A program made the position numbers and the translations under genes. The notes below the pieces were generated by a model. The model saw only the letters and a program-made list of their open reading frames with translations, made no database searches and had not been told where the DNA came from. Below are positions 53,201-60,482 of a stretch of 64,000 nt of DNA, piece by piece. Source of the DNA: UBA10107 sp963835585. Its GTDB lineage: Archaea > Nanobdellota > Nanobdellia > Woesearchaeales > UBA10107. The stretch is from assembly GCA_963835585.1 (NCBI GenBank), contig CAWIGF010000001.1, positions 275,841 to 339,840 on the forward strand, in the 5' to 3' direction. Numbering within the stretch: the first letter of the stretch is position 1; each line of letters starts with the position of its first letter.

Positions 53201-53259
53201 GTAAGTTGCGCTTTCTTTGAATGATTGAACAACACATCCAAGAATTTTGTAGGTTTCAT
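50221..53259 (-). CDS. Giant pilin-headed Cys-rich surface protein
   Basis: 1012 aa from ATG 53259 (MKPTKFLDVLFNHSKKAQLT); the longer frame is inside the neighbour. SKKAQLTVFIILGIVIIIIF is a class III-type site and helix, so this is a pilin fused to a very long ectodomain. The middle has beta-rich parts with MSATSPNAPTF and FEIDDSN-type strands. The last 350 residues are Cys-rich with many short CxxC-like loops (CPAADCCNPGG style, GTNGCSQTTNNLCHNC, PCSGSGTPSASC). It starts 4 nt after the 703-aa gene. Confidence 0.82.
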   Translation of the reverse strand: MKPTKFLDVLFNHSKKAQLTVFIILGIVIIIIFGFVFYVSGSVQNTNIQAEAQKVLNDIVASQPLRFYVSQCGDKALASGIDILSKQGGIIFSPQPGALVGSEKSYPYVDQNTTYFVSYAIFKSPINTPQYPCIPGYNNFNIPPAYCYYSSLNPLFNNMPFGIINMPKLCKDGNSGCSSTEGGWDVSFSVQKELESYISAYIQNCVNFQSIQSINTSFNIQEGNITDSVFFSDTGISATINFPLSISPTVGQPIVNLYSFESTQKTRFKLAYSLARSAVVMSATSPNAPTFNISSGFLSLASAKFNGGNSGFDIERHDDVVGHDILFRILDTEADPKNPLALQFLIEKRPPVLNYLDIFGPYGNDSYPQCGTYDIIGLENEPITISPTAFDTEQQYIHFSYSGWLENYNDTDIVIKSTTGGCPTINYNSVPLAQSRWTKSSNFIISGNATANLVSSDDGPHELNITVCNAEYCDSETIRILIDDLLKLSLNATNPYQTSDFSFEDPYSITAVTQKLYNPGNYQFSWEIDDSNGIPIYRNMSATNVLNLPLSPYDITNIKTSYGEMFNSPSLFFTVKSIVEVNVPHEEDYSVENETILYPKACIYHPNGGPPFPYNTLDPFLADAACCNPGGIISGLDEICYQNKTYGSYLSFNLSKYVNSYDSSQGLYPTAFLPPSQPSLSDLIFERSFTRNCDGTRGNICTGLIQEIIKPIVPSCSDITSSTIADCSGPSIPLLQPNSETPDINQAKCIHYDGTNFQNLTQHASIQCNKYPKCVADPNSEIGFTDSTSNQAHYLCNATCGTNGCSQTTNNLCHNCYSDQTCTPYQGQGYISYTQVDATPCSGSGTPSASCQLIPSSSHDSCQNNVLVQYFCKPSSSIDSSNVPYYNKTTDCSSLDSASNSDTNPSDVVPIPGSKCVQVTGLCSGLVPPSCSTGNTQTWPDGPVVSDASGDFAYNYYIVQNNACIMQSKSYDSLTANYCKLSSFNGVQGRMVSGHCCGSSATDNTNPTCKGP

Positions 53260-53263
53260 AGCA

Positions 53264-55375
53264 TCAATGTATTCTAATCTTTGAAGTGAGGTCCTGCCAC
53301 AGCTCATTTAGTCCAGGAGATCCTGGGTCCGCTGCATAATAAACAACCTGAGCGCCATTCGAATTTTGGCAGGTCACTGAAGGATTTTGCTGCGTAACTG
53401 CCTGACATATATTTTCGTTGAACCCAGAATAAGTAACTGAAATTATTGTCTTCAGTGAATTGCTTTCATTATCATATTTGGTTTCCTGTATTCCATTTAT
53501 TGTTTTTCCAGAAGATTTTGCGAAATATACCCTGTCGAAATCGCTTATCTTATTCAGGACATCCAATGAATTGTACGCAGGATTTGATGGAGCAGCAACA
53601 GACTGTACCAATGAAACAATTGTGCTTATAGGATGTTGCAAAATATTGAATATCTGGTCAACTAATCCTGCCTTGAATACTTCTATGCCCTGTTGTGCTG
53701 AATAAAACATGACCTGTTTATTTCCTGAATAGAACAAATCTCCTGATTTTGAGGACGACAGGACGCGTGTAATTGAATCTCCTGTATTGAATGAACAACT
53801 GCCATCGACGACATTCTGGCAGTCCGATGTAGTCGGATCAAATCCGAATGCTTGGTAAACAGGATATGTAGTTTCATTGATCGGAAGATTCAACGACGTT
53901 CCAAGTATTGTCCTGTCTGATCCATCATTGAATCTTAAAACACATACATCATTTATGCAGTCATTGTTAATGCAGAATGGACTAGGCCCATAGCCACTAA
54001 TATTTCCAGAAAAGAAATAACTATCAAATACCGGTTTGGAAGTGTCTGATAAATTTACAACATAATCAAGATCGAAAACATTATCATCTAGGGCATTCTT
54101 CCAATTATCACAGAAGAGTTCATAACTTGTAATAGTCAAAGGATATGATGCTGTATAATTGAGCAATGCTGCTGCAATATATTTTGTTCTTGTTGTCCAG
54201 TTTCCATTGTCGCACATCCTGTCAACTCCATCGAACAAACTCCAATTACCAGATGCATAACACTCATTGTTTGCGTAACAACTGGAATCATCATTACAAT
54301 ATCCTGTGCCATTTTGATTGTAGTCATATTTCAGCGAAACCAAATTCCAATTTCCACTTGGGGAACATCTGTATCCTTCCTGACCATAAGTGCTGAATAC
54401 AGGAGGATGCTGTGGATTATATTCATAAACTACAGAATCCTCACATGTTGTGCCGTTGAAACAGAATGTGCCTGGGCAACATGCATCTAACTGTGTTATT
54501 GTCTCATTTGGAGGAATGATGTAAATCGTGTCATTATAGTAACCAAACGGCCAGCCGGGAGTAAGTGATGATGTTGAATTAACAGGGTTTGCTGCTCCAT
54601 ACATAGAGACATTTTCCCACAAAGGAGGATTTGAAAATGAATTACAATACCAGTTTCCCATCTGTTCGCATTGAGTGGGCACACCTATTATGTGGTTTCC
54701 TATCGTACTTGGTGAAATTTGACCATTTACCGTTTCTCCCATGAATGCGAACCTATTTTCCAGATTATTCCATAGTTGTGAATTTTGTGTGTTAAATAAA
54801 CTAGGACTTGTAAAATTACATACGTAGAAATTATTATCTATATACAACATATTCGAGCAGCCACCATTTACGATTCCATCGCAATTATTATCGAGGCCAT
54901 CACATTCATCTCCGGATGCATTGTAGTAAGGTCCGTAATCAGATGCACTGCAATTTATACTTCCATCCGGATTAACCGTTCCAGAAACATCCTTTGAACC
55001 TGCGCAGACACCTGCTTGAAGAGGACATAAATTATTTGAAGAACATGCAGGTATTGAAGCTGAAATAGGACAAATATCCTCTGCTGCCTGATTGTAAATA
55101 TACCCTGAAAAAGAAGATGATGGCCACATAGAAGTTGCTGAACCGGATCCGTTAACTTCGATGAACGAAAGAACTTGTCCAATTGCCGATGTCATGTACT
55201 CACCATTTGGAGCACCCGTAAGTGTTACCGTCAAAATATATGAGGAAGAAGGACTACTACATGTTTTACCATCTGATGTAGTTATCGTTGCACTACATGA
55301 AAAAGCGAATGCAACCATGATGGAAATAAGTACAGCAAATGCAAAGACTGTTGGTATTTTAGTTGAAGGTCTCAT
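53264..55375 (-). CDS. Giant secreted Cys-rich protein with MopE-like segment
   Basis: 703 aa. N-terminal signal-anchor (VFAFAVLISIMVAFAFSCSA). Contains ECDGLDNNCDGIVNGGC, a pattern seen in MopE-type and myxobacterial surface proteins that bind metal ions, and many other paired Cys (CSSNNLCPLQAGVC). The C-terminal part resembles a von Willebrand-like or protease-inhibitor-like alpha/beta region but I cannot name it. It starts at the TAATG overlap with the 1111-aa gene and shares its operon. Confidence 0.78.
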   Translation of the reverse strand: MRPSTKIPTVFAFAVLISIMVAFAFSCSATITTSDGKTCSSPSSSYILTVTLTGAPNGEYMTSAIGQVLSFIEVNGSGSATSMWPSSSFSGYIYNQAAEDICPISASIPACSSNNLCPLQAGVCAGSKDVSGTVNPDGSINCSASDYGPYYNASGDECDGLDNNCDGIVNGGCSNMLYIDNNFYVCNFTSPSLFNTQNSQLWNNLENRFAFMGETVNGQISPSTIGNHIIGVPTQCEQMGNWYCNSFSNPPLWENVSMYGAANPVNSTSSLTPGWPFGYYNDTIYIIPPNETITQLDACCPGTFCFNGTTCEDSVVYEYNPQHPPVFSTYGQEGYRCSPSGNWNLVSLKYDYNQNGTGYCNDDSSCYANNECYASGNWSLFDGVDRMCDNGNWTTRTKYIAAALLNYTASYPLTITSYELFCDNWKNALDDNVFDLDYVVNLSDTSKPVFDSYFFSGNISGYGPSPFCINNDCINDVCVLRFNDGSDRTILGTSLNLPINETTYPVYQAFGFDPTTSDCQNVVDGSCSFNTGDSITRVLSSSKSGDLFYSGNKQVMFYSAQQGIEVFKAGLVDQIFNILQHPISTIVSLVQSVAAPSNPAYNSLDVLNKISDFDRVYFAKSSGKTINGIQETKYDNESNSLKTIISVTYSGFNENICQAVTQQNPSVTCQNSNGAQVVYYAADPGSPGLNELWQDLTSKIRIH

Positions 55376-58300
55376 TATTTCACGCTCACCGGAACCACTG
55401 TGTCATTAGCAACATATTGCCCGCTCCAACATGCGCCATTGGTATCATAATATGTTTGATCGACTGCTGGAGTGGAAGATACACTAGATGAAGAAGACAT
55501 AGTACCTTCTTTGCCCCAAATAATAATGCGACCATTTGAACCGACATTACCATTATTAACTGTTACGGAAGACATGGACGCAGAAACAGAACCACCGCTG
55601 CCACCATTTCCAATACCATCTATTGCTGAACCACCGCTGCCACCATTTGCTGTTCCAGTATTTGTACCTGAATTTCCACTACCACCGGACACACCAGATT
55701 GAGAAATTAACGACGCTGTATTTAATGAATTGGTAACTGAACCGCCTACACCCCCTGTGCCTGCAGAGGCAGAACAATCATATTCAGCAGCAGTTTGAGA
55801 ATAAGTTAACGAAGCTCCTATCCCTGGTGAACCTCCGCTTGCAATTAGTGAGTTTTCTGCAATTGATGAGCCAGAAATAGTTGTTTTGCCGCCAACGTTA
55901 CCATTTCCTGCATTGTATGACTGAGAGCCACTAGCTCCATTATTCTCTTTATTATTTCCTGAACCAGAAGAGCCACCAGCACCAACAATATAATTGTAAG
56001 TGTCACCAGAAAACACAGATATGTTTGTTTCTTCGACTTGGGAACCCGAACCACCGCCACCACCACTGGCGAAATCAGTTCCTACTCCACACCCCATGCC
56101 TTCTGGATATCCATAAATACCACCACCACCACCAGCACCAGCACCCCACATTTCAATTTGAATTTCAGTAACGCCTACAGGGATTGTCAAATTACCAGAA
56201 GATGTTGTATTTATAAGAATTGTATAATTTTCATATCCATTGGGATTAGTTGATTCTGTAGTTTCTCCACCAGAAATGTTTACAGATTGGTCAAATCCAC
56301 AGCAATGTGTTTGATATCCGTCTGTTGGTGCTTCGACTGACGGATCGCTCGTCCAATGATATGATGGCACGTTGTTGCATCCGTCCTCATCTTTATTGAG
56401 ATCAGAAACCCAACGGCCGACATTAGTGTAACCTGAGTTATATGAGTCATGTGTGAATTGGGAATAATCGGATGCACAAAACATATCAGAACTTGAACTC
56501 AAAAATATTCTGCTTAGACCAAACACAGCATAATATTGACCCTGTGTATTTATTGCAATATATGAATTACTTGTTGATTCCAAGTCAGATCTTATTGAAT
56601 AAAATAGAATGCTCTTCAACTTGTGTTGTTTCATTGATGCGGTAATCGGAATTTTTATGTGATGCCAAACATTCAGCGAATTTCCCGTTGTAGAATACTC
56701 TGCAACAAGAACATCAAGGAATGTATTTCCGGATGTGTCATTCAAAAGAATATTTATCGAATTACTTCCATCGAAATACATGTCAAATTCCAAGTAAGAA
56801 TACAAACTAAGGTCTGATATCGGAAGAGGATCTCCATCACCTTGTATGCCGTCGTTTTGATTTGGCAAATAATATGTGTATATCTGGCCGGGAAGTTCTG
56901 TTACATCAGCGTTATCACCGAACAAAAGAGCCCCAACCAAATCAGCCCCCGATGGGGAGGTATAATAATAATCCTTTATTAGGCTAACGGGACCACCCGA
57001 ATTTCTAGTTACATTATAAATTATATTTCCATTAATATCCCTGTTTATGCAAAAATTGTAATCAGGACCACAACATTCAACTATTGAACCAAATTGATTA
57101 GATTCTGATGAGTTTTGATTTCCTTGTTCAGAGCATAAGAATCGATCTGAATTTATATTAAAGGCATTTGAAGAATTAACAATCACGGATGTAAAAACAG
57201 AATTTCCTATAATCGAGAATGCATTCTGGAATATATATGAATAATTCTGGTTATTAGCAGTTGTTATAGTTATATTCACACTATATGTGCCTGAATTCAA
57301 AGGAGGCAATGTCACACCAACTGAAATATCATGCTCTGAGTTCACATCATAGCCAAGCAAATTGATAGGACCATATTGAGTGGGTTGCCATTGACCAGAT
57401 GAATTCAAAATCAAAATCCCATTTCCGGTTGTATTTTGCACAAAAAATCCATATCCTGTTATGTTTATGTTCAGTTTTTGATATGGAGCAATTTGGTTTG
57501 GAATGAAAGTAAATGTTGCTGCTGCATCTGGTAAATTTACTGAGAAGTTACTTTGTGGAACTACAATAGGAACTGTTGAAAGTATGTTTCCGATAGTACT
57601 TGGATCCACTATTTGAATAGAATTTCCAGAACCAGGCAACAATGTGCTTCCCTGCTCGAATATTGATTGTCCCAAATTATTTGAGCCCAAAATAGTTGAA
57701 GGAATATTGATAAGAGATTGAGGGGGAGGTGTTTCATTGAGCATAGTTGCTGTGAATGAAATACCAGACTGAAGATTAAATATTCCACCTGGATTGCATT
57801 CATACCAATTTGCACCATTAGATATTGCATCATACAAATCATCAACTCTAGTTATTTGAAATGGAATTGAGGATGCTACGGTATAACTCCATGTTCCTCC
57901 GACACTATTACAAATCCAATTATCGCCATTTGGTATGTATCCTAGATCCTGTGTTGGATTATCTCCACAGCAGACATTTGAATCAGAAACACCAGACGGA
58001 AGCATAATTGCATTCGCCGATGAACAGGCATTCCATATTCCAGAAGATGTACATATAGATGACGTTGTTGAATTTATTGCAAGACTGTATCCAGCCGGTT
58101 CTGCAGTAATTCCTGAAACCGTTGCAACACAGGAATATAAAGTCTCATTCAAACATATTTTTGTATTTCCATCATATAAATAATCATCGCCAGGCTTGCA
58201 GCACTTTCCGGCACTTGTCCAGTTGTAACCGTATGCATTACATACTGCTTGACTTGTATCTGGAGGGTATGAACCAATCACTATCTCAGATATATGATCA

Positions 58301-58710
58301 TTCTCATTATAAGGACAGTCGCCACTCCCATCATCTATATTGGAGCAATCATAACTACTATACGAAGTTCCCTTATATGTCCACCATTTTACTCCATTAT
58401 TGTCCGTCTTTATGCTGACGTAATCTTTTGGAGTCATATAAGCTATTTGAAAGGAAGATATTCTGGGATACATATCATAGTTACAATCATCAGTACTATC
58501 GCCTTTTGCTTTCCAACCCCAGGCTACTCCTGCATCCATCGGGCCACAAAATGCAGTGTAGCAACTACCATAACCTGTGTCTTTCCAAACTTCTATTTCA
58601 GGAGTTCCTGAATGAAAATTACAGGCGTCTATTGCATAAGAAATCTTAGAAAGAACACAAAATATTGCAACAATTGCGAAAAAAAATGTGATAAATCTGG
58701 CGAATTTCAT
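55375..58710 (-). CDS. Giant secreted protein with glycine-rich beta domain
   Basis: 1111 aa from ATG 58710 (GAGGT 5 nt upstream; a TTG two codons earlier is the longer option). Signal peptide FITFFFAIVAIFCVLSKISY. Cys-rich, Asp/Gly-containing modules in the first half (CNFHSGTPEIEVWKDTGYGS), then a Gly-rich region around residues 850-1080 (GGGGGIYGYPEGMGCG and GNGNVGGKTTISG), typical of bacterial and phage glycine-rich tail-like or cell-wall domains. Ends VVPVSVK. A TATA-like TATATAAATAT at 58747-58757 starts this operon. Function: surface contact, inferred. Confidence 0.8.
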   Translation of the reverse strand: MKFARFITFFFAIVAIFCVLSKISYAIDACNFHSGTPEIEVWKDTGYGSCYTAFCGPMDAGVAWGWKAKGDSTDDCNYDMYPRISSFQIAYMTPKDYVSIKTDNNGVKWWTYKGTSYSSYDCSNIDDGSGDCPYNENDHISEIVIGSYPPDTSQAVCNAYGYNWTSAGKCCKPGDDYLYDGNTKICLNETLYSCVATVSGITAEPAGYSLAINSTTSSICTSSGIWNACSSANAIMLPSGVSDSNVCCGDNPTQDLGYIPNGDNWICNSVGGTWSYTVASSIPFQITRVDDLYDAISNGANWYECNPGGIFNLQSGISFTATMLNETPPPQSLINIPSTILGSNNLGQSIFEQGSTLLPGSGNSIQIVDPSTIGNILSTVPIVVPQSNFSVNLPDAAATFTFIPNQIAPYQKLNINITGYGFFVQNTTGNGILILNSSGQWQPTQYGPINLLGYDVNSEHDISVGVTLPPLNSGTYSVNITITTANNQNYSYIFQNAFSIIGNSVFTSVIVNSSNAFNINSDRFLCSEQGNQNSSESNQFGSIVECCGPDYNFCINRDINGNIIYNVTRNSGGPVSLIKDYYYTSPSGADLVGALLFGDNADVTELPGQIYTYYLPNQNDGIQGDGDPLPISDLSLYSYLEFDMYFDGSNSINILLNDTSGNTFLDVLVAEYSTTGNSLNVWHHIKIPITASMKQHKLKSILFYSIRSDLESTSNSYIAINTQGQYYAVFGLSRIFLSSSSDMFCASDYSQFTHDSYNSGYTNVGRWVSDLNKDEDGCNNVPSYHWTSDPSVEAPTDGYQTHCCGFDQSVNISGGETTESTNPNGYENYTILINTTSSGNLTIPVGVTEIQIEMWGAGAGGGGGIYGYPEGMGCGVGTDFASGGGGGSGSQVEETNISVFSGDTYNYIVGAGGSSGSGNNKENNGASGSQSYNAGNGNVGGKTTISGSSIAENSLIASGGSPGIGASLTYSQTAAEYDCSASAGTGGVGGSVTNSLNTASLISQSGVSGGSGNSGTNTGTANGGSGGSAIDGIGNGGSGGSVSASMSSVTVNNGNVGSNGRIIIWGKEGTMSSSSSVSSTPAVDQTYYDTNGACWSGQYVANDTVVPVSVK

Positions 58711-58765
58711 CCACAACCTCGTTTATCAAGAAATCGCACTTTTGAGTATATAAATATTATTACAT

Positions 58766-59302
58766 TTAAGCCTTGTAGTCATTTAAACCAAGGGTCCTGG
58801 CTAGTGCGATCAAATCCCTTGAATCCCTCATCTCATGAGGATTTCTTGCGAAAGACGCAACGACAACGGGAACCTTGTATTTCCTGCACAACAGAATATT
58901 TTGCACAATCCTTCCAATCAACAAAGCTTTCACTTCTTTTGAGGCATTCAGGATCTGGCTAAAACTAATCCCGTAAGATACTTTCTTTTCTTTCATAAGA
59001 TTGGCAAGGACATGGTTCATTCCAGAACTCCTGAAATGGGACTTGTCCTTCATCTTGTCCTGCTCGAATTCATAGATAAGCGATGCCTTCTTGCTCTCTA
59101 TTAGATTCCTGTCCTTCAGGATATTGCTCTTGAAGACAGACTTTGTGAAAGATATTTTTATCTTTGATTTTATGTTCTTTGGAGAATCGGAAACAAAGAC
59201 AAGCTCTGAATAGCCGAGTTTCTCAGCCATTTCAACAAATTCTTTCTCATTTCCGTTCGAAATTACATAATCTTTCATGCGCTTTTTAATTTCACCTCGC
59301 AT
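58766..59302 (-). CDS. rnp3: RNase P protein component 3 (Rpp30)
   Basis: 178 aa, PHP-like TIM-barrel fragment typical of archaeal Rpp30: ELVFVSDSPKNIKSKIKISF, VSYGISFSQILNASKEVKALLIG, and VVVASFARNPHEMRDSRDLIALARTLGL. It binds RNase P RNA with Pop5 and supports 5'-end maturation of tRNA. Shorter than the roughly 210-aa standard. It overlaps the tRNA-thiolase gene by 28 nt, so two tRNA-related genes are coupled. Confidence 0.88.
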   Translation of the reverse strand: MRGEIKKRMKDYVISNGNEKEFVEMAEKLGYSELVFVSDSPKNIKSKIKISFTKSVFKSNILKDRNLIESKKASLIYEFEQDKMKDKSHFRSSGMNHVLANLMKEKKVSYGISFSQILNASKEVKALLIGRIVQNILLCRKYKVPVVVASFARNPHEMRDSRDLIALARTLGLNDYKA

Positions 59303-60225
59303 GTGTTGTGCAATACTTCAAATTTCTTTATGGATTCATTTAATCGTAATTTATTCACAGAAGGATCTTCGATAACAGATAGTATCTTGCATGTCTGACA
59401 AATATCATGGGATGTTGGTTGATTGCAAACATCACATAATCTCATTTCTGATTTTGATTTAAGATTATTCTTCAATTTAGGAATTATGCTTATTATATTA
59501 TTAGTTATGTTAAATTTCTTCTCGGGACTTATGTCGAGCTCGCAGTAGAAACGACGTGATGCGTTCGCTGAACAAGGACACCAACCGTAATGGACATCAA
59601 ATTTCTTTATTCTTGAATATCTTTCGACTTCGTCCTCGAAAATGAAATAAAGTGGTTTGACGCGTCTTACGAAATTGCCAGAATTGCTTGAACTAGTTGG
59701 TCCAATCCTCGCTATCTGCTTCACATTTCCAGAAAACAAAGCCATCAATATTCCATCTGTTTCATCATCTAAATTATGCCCAGTCAACAACACTTTCGCT
59801 CCAATTTTCTTTCCGTATTTGTTTAACAAATACCTTCTCAAGGTCCCACAAACGCTGCATGATGTCTTGTTCAGTCCCTTTGCTTCCATGATTGCCATGA
59901 TATGGCACAATTTGTACCCGAATTCTTTCTCTAATGATATTTCAAACAATTTTATCTTCTCTTTGGAGCAGAATTTCTTCAGATTTTCAAGGCTTTCGTC
60001 CGAATAGCAGCCAATGTGTGAATTGATAGTTATTGCTTCTACATCATATCCGAACTTTTTCAGAAAATAAAGAAGTGCTGTCGAGTCCTTTCCACCAGAC
60101 GCCGCAACCAAGAGCTTCTGATCCCTATCAAAAAGATTGAACTCCCTTATTGTTTCATTTACTCTGTTCTCAAATAAAGCCATGAAATCATCATCATCCA
60201 TTGATTTTGTGTCAATATATTGCAT
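59275..60225 (-). CDS. TtuA/Ncs6-type tRNA thiolation enzyme, N-terminal zinc ribbon missing
   Basis: 316 aa from ATG 60225 (MQYIDTKSMDDDDF); TTAAATATC about 25 nt upstream supports this start. PP-loop LLVAASGGKDST, CSVCGTLRRYLLNK for the catalytic Cys pair, GHNLDDETDGILM and WCPCSANASRRFY for the third Fe-S ligand. The C-terminal zinc site CDVCNQP...CQTC is present. The usual N-terminal CxxC-x(n)-CxxH ribbon is absent. Normal members thiolate U54 or wobble U34 of tRNA using a [4Fe-4S] cluster. Confidence 0.85.
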   Translation of the reverse strand: MQYIDTKSMDDDDFMALFENRVNETIREFNLFDRDQKLLVAASGGKDSTALLYFLKKFGYDVEAITINSHIGCYSDESLENLKKFCSKEKIKLFEISLEKEFGYKLCHIMAIMEAKGLNKTSCSVCGTLRRYLLNKYGKKIGAKVLLTGHNLDDETDGILMALFSGNVKQIARIGPTSSSNSGNFVRRVKPLYFIFEDEVERYSRIKKFDVHYGWCPCSANASRRFYCELDISPEKKFNITNNIISIIPKLKNNLKSKSEMRLCDVCNQPTSHDICQTCKILSVIEDPSVNKLRLNESIKKFEVLHNTCEVKLKSA

Positions 60226-60399
60226 AAAACAGAATTCTGTGCAATAGATATTTAACACTTGTCAATACTTAGTGAAAAATTGACGGTAAATTCTTTCAAA
60301 TATTTATCAGAACGCTGCTATTTTGTCAGAAGCTATATCGGAGTTTGGTTTAAAAATAGACTTCCTAAATTCAGATACCTCGAATTGTCCAGAAAGGGA

Positions 60400-60460
60400 G
60401 TTTTGGGACAAATGAGGGGTTTTGGGACAAACCCAATGTAATCATAATATTTATATATAA
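60400..60460 (+). promoter_or_regulatory. Repeated operator-like element and TATA upstream of the 860-aa gene
   Basis: The 13-mer GTTTTGGGACAAA occurs at 60400-60412 and 60419-60431 with a 19-bp period (about two helical turns). A TATA-like stretch follows at 60446-60460. The paired repeat just before a TATA box resembles a transcription-factor site. Regulator unknown. Confidence 0.5.
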
Positions 60461-60482
60461 GAACTATTAACGAGTGGTGAAA

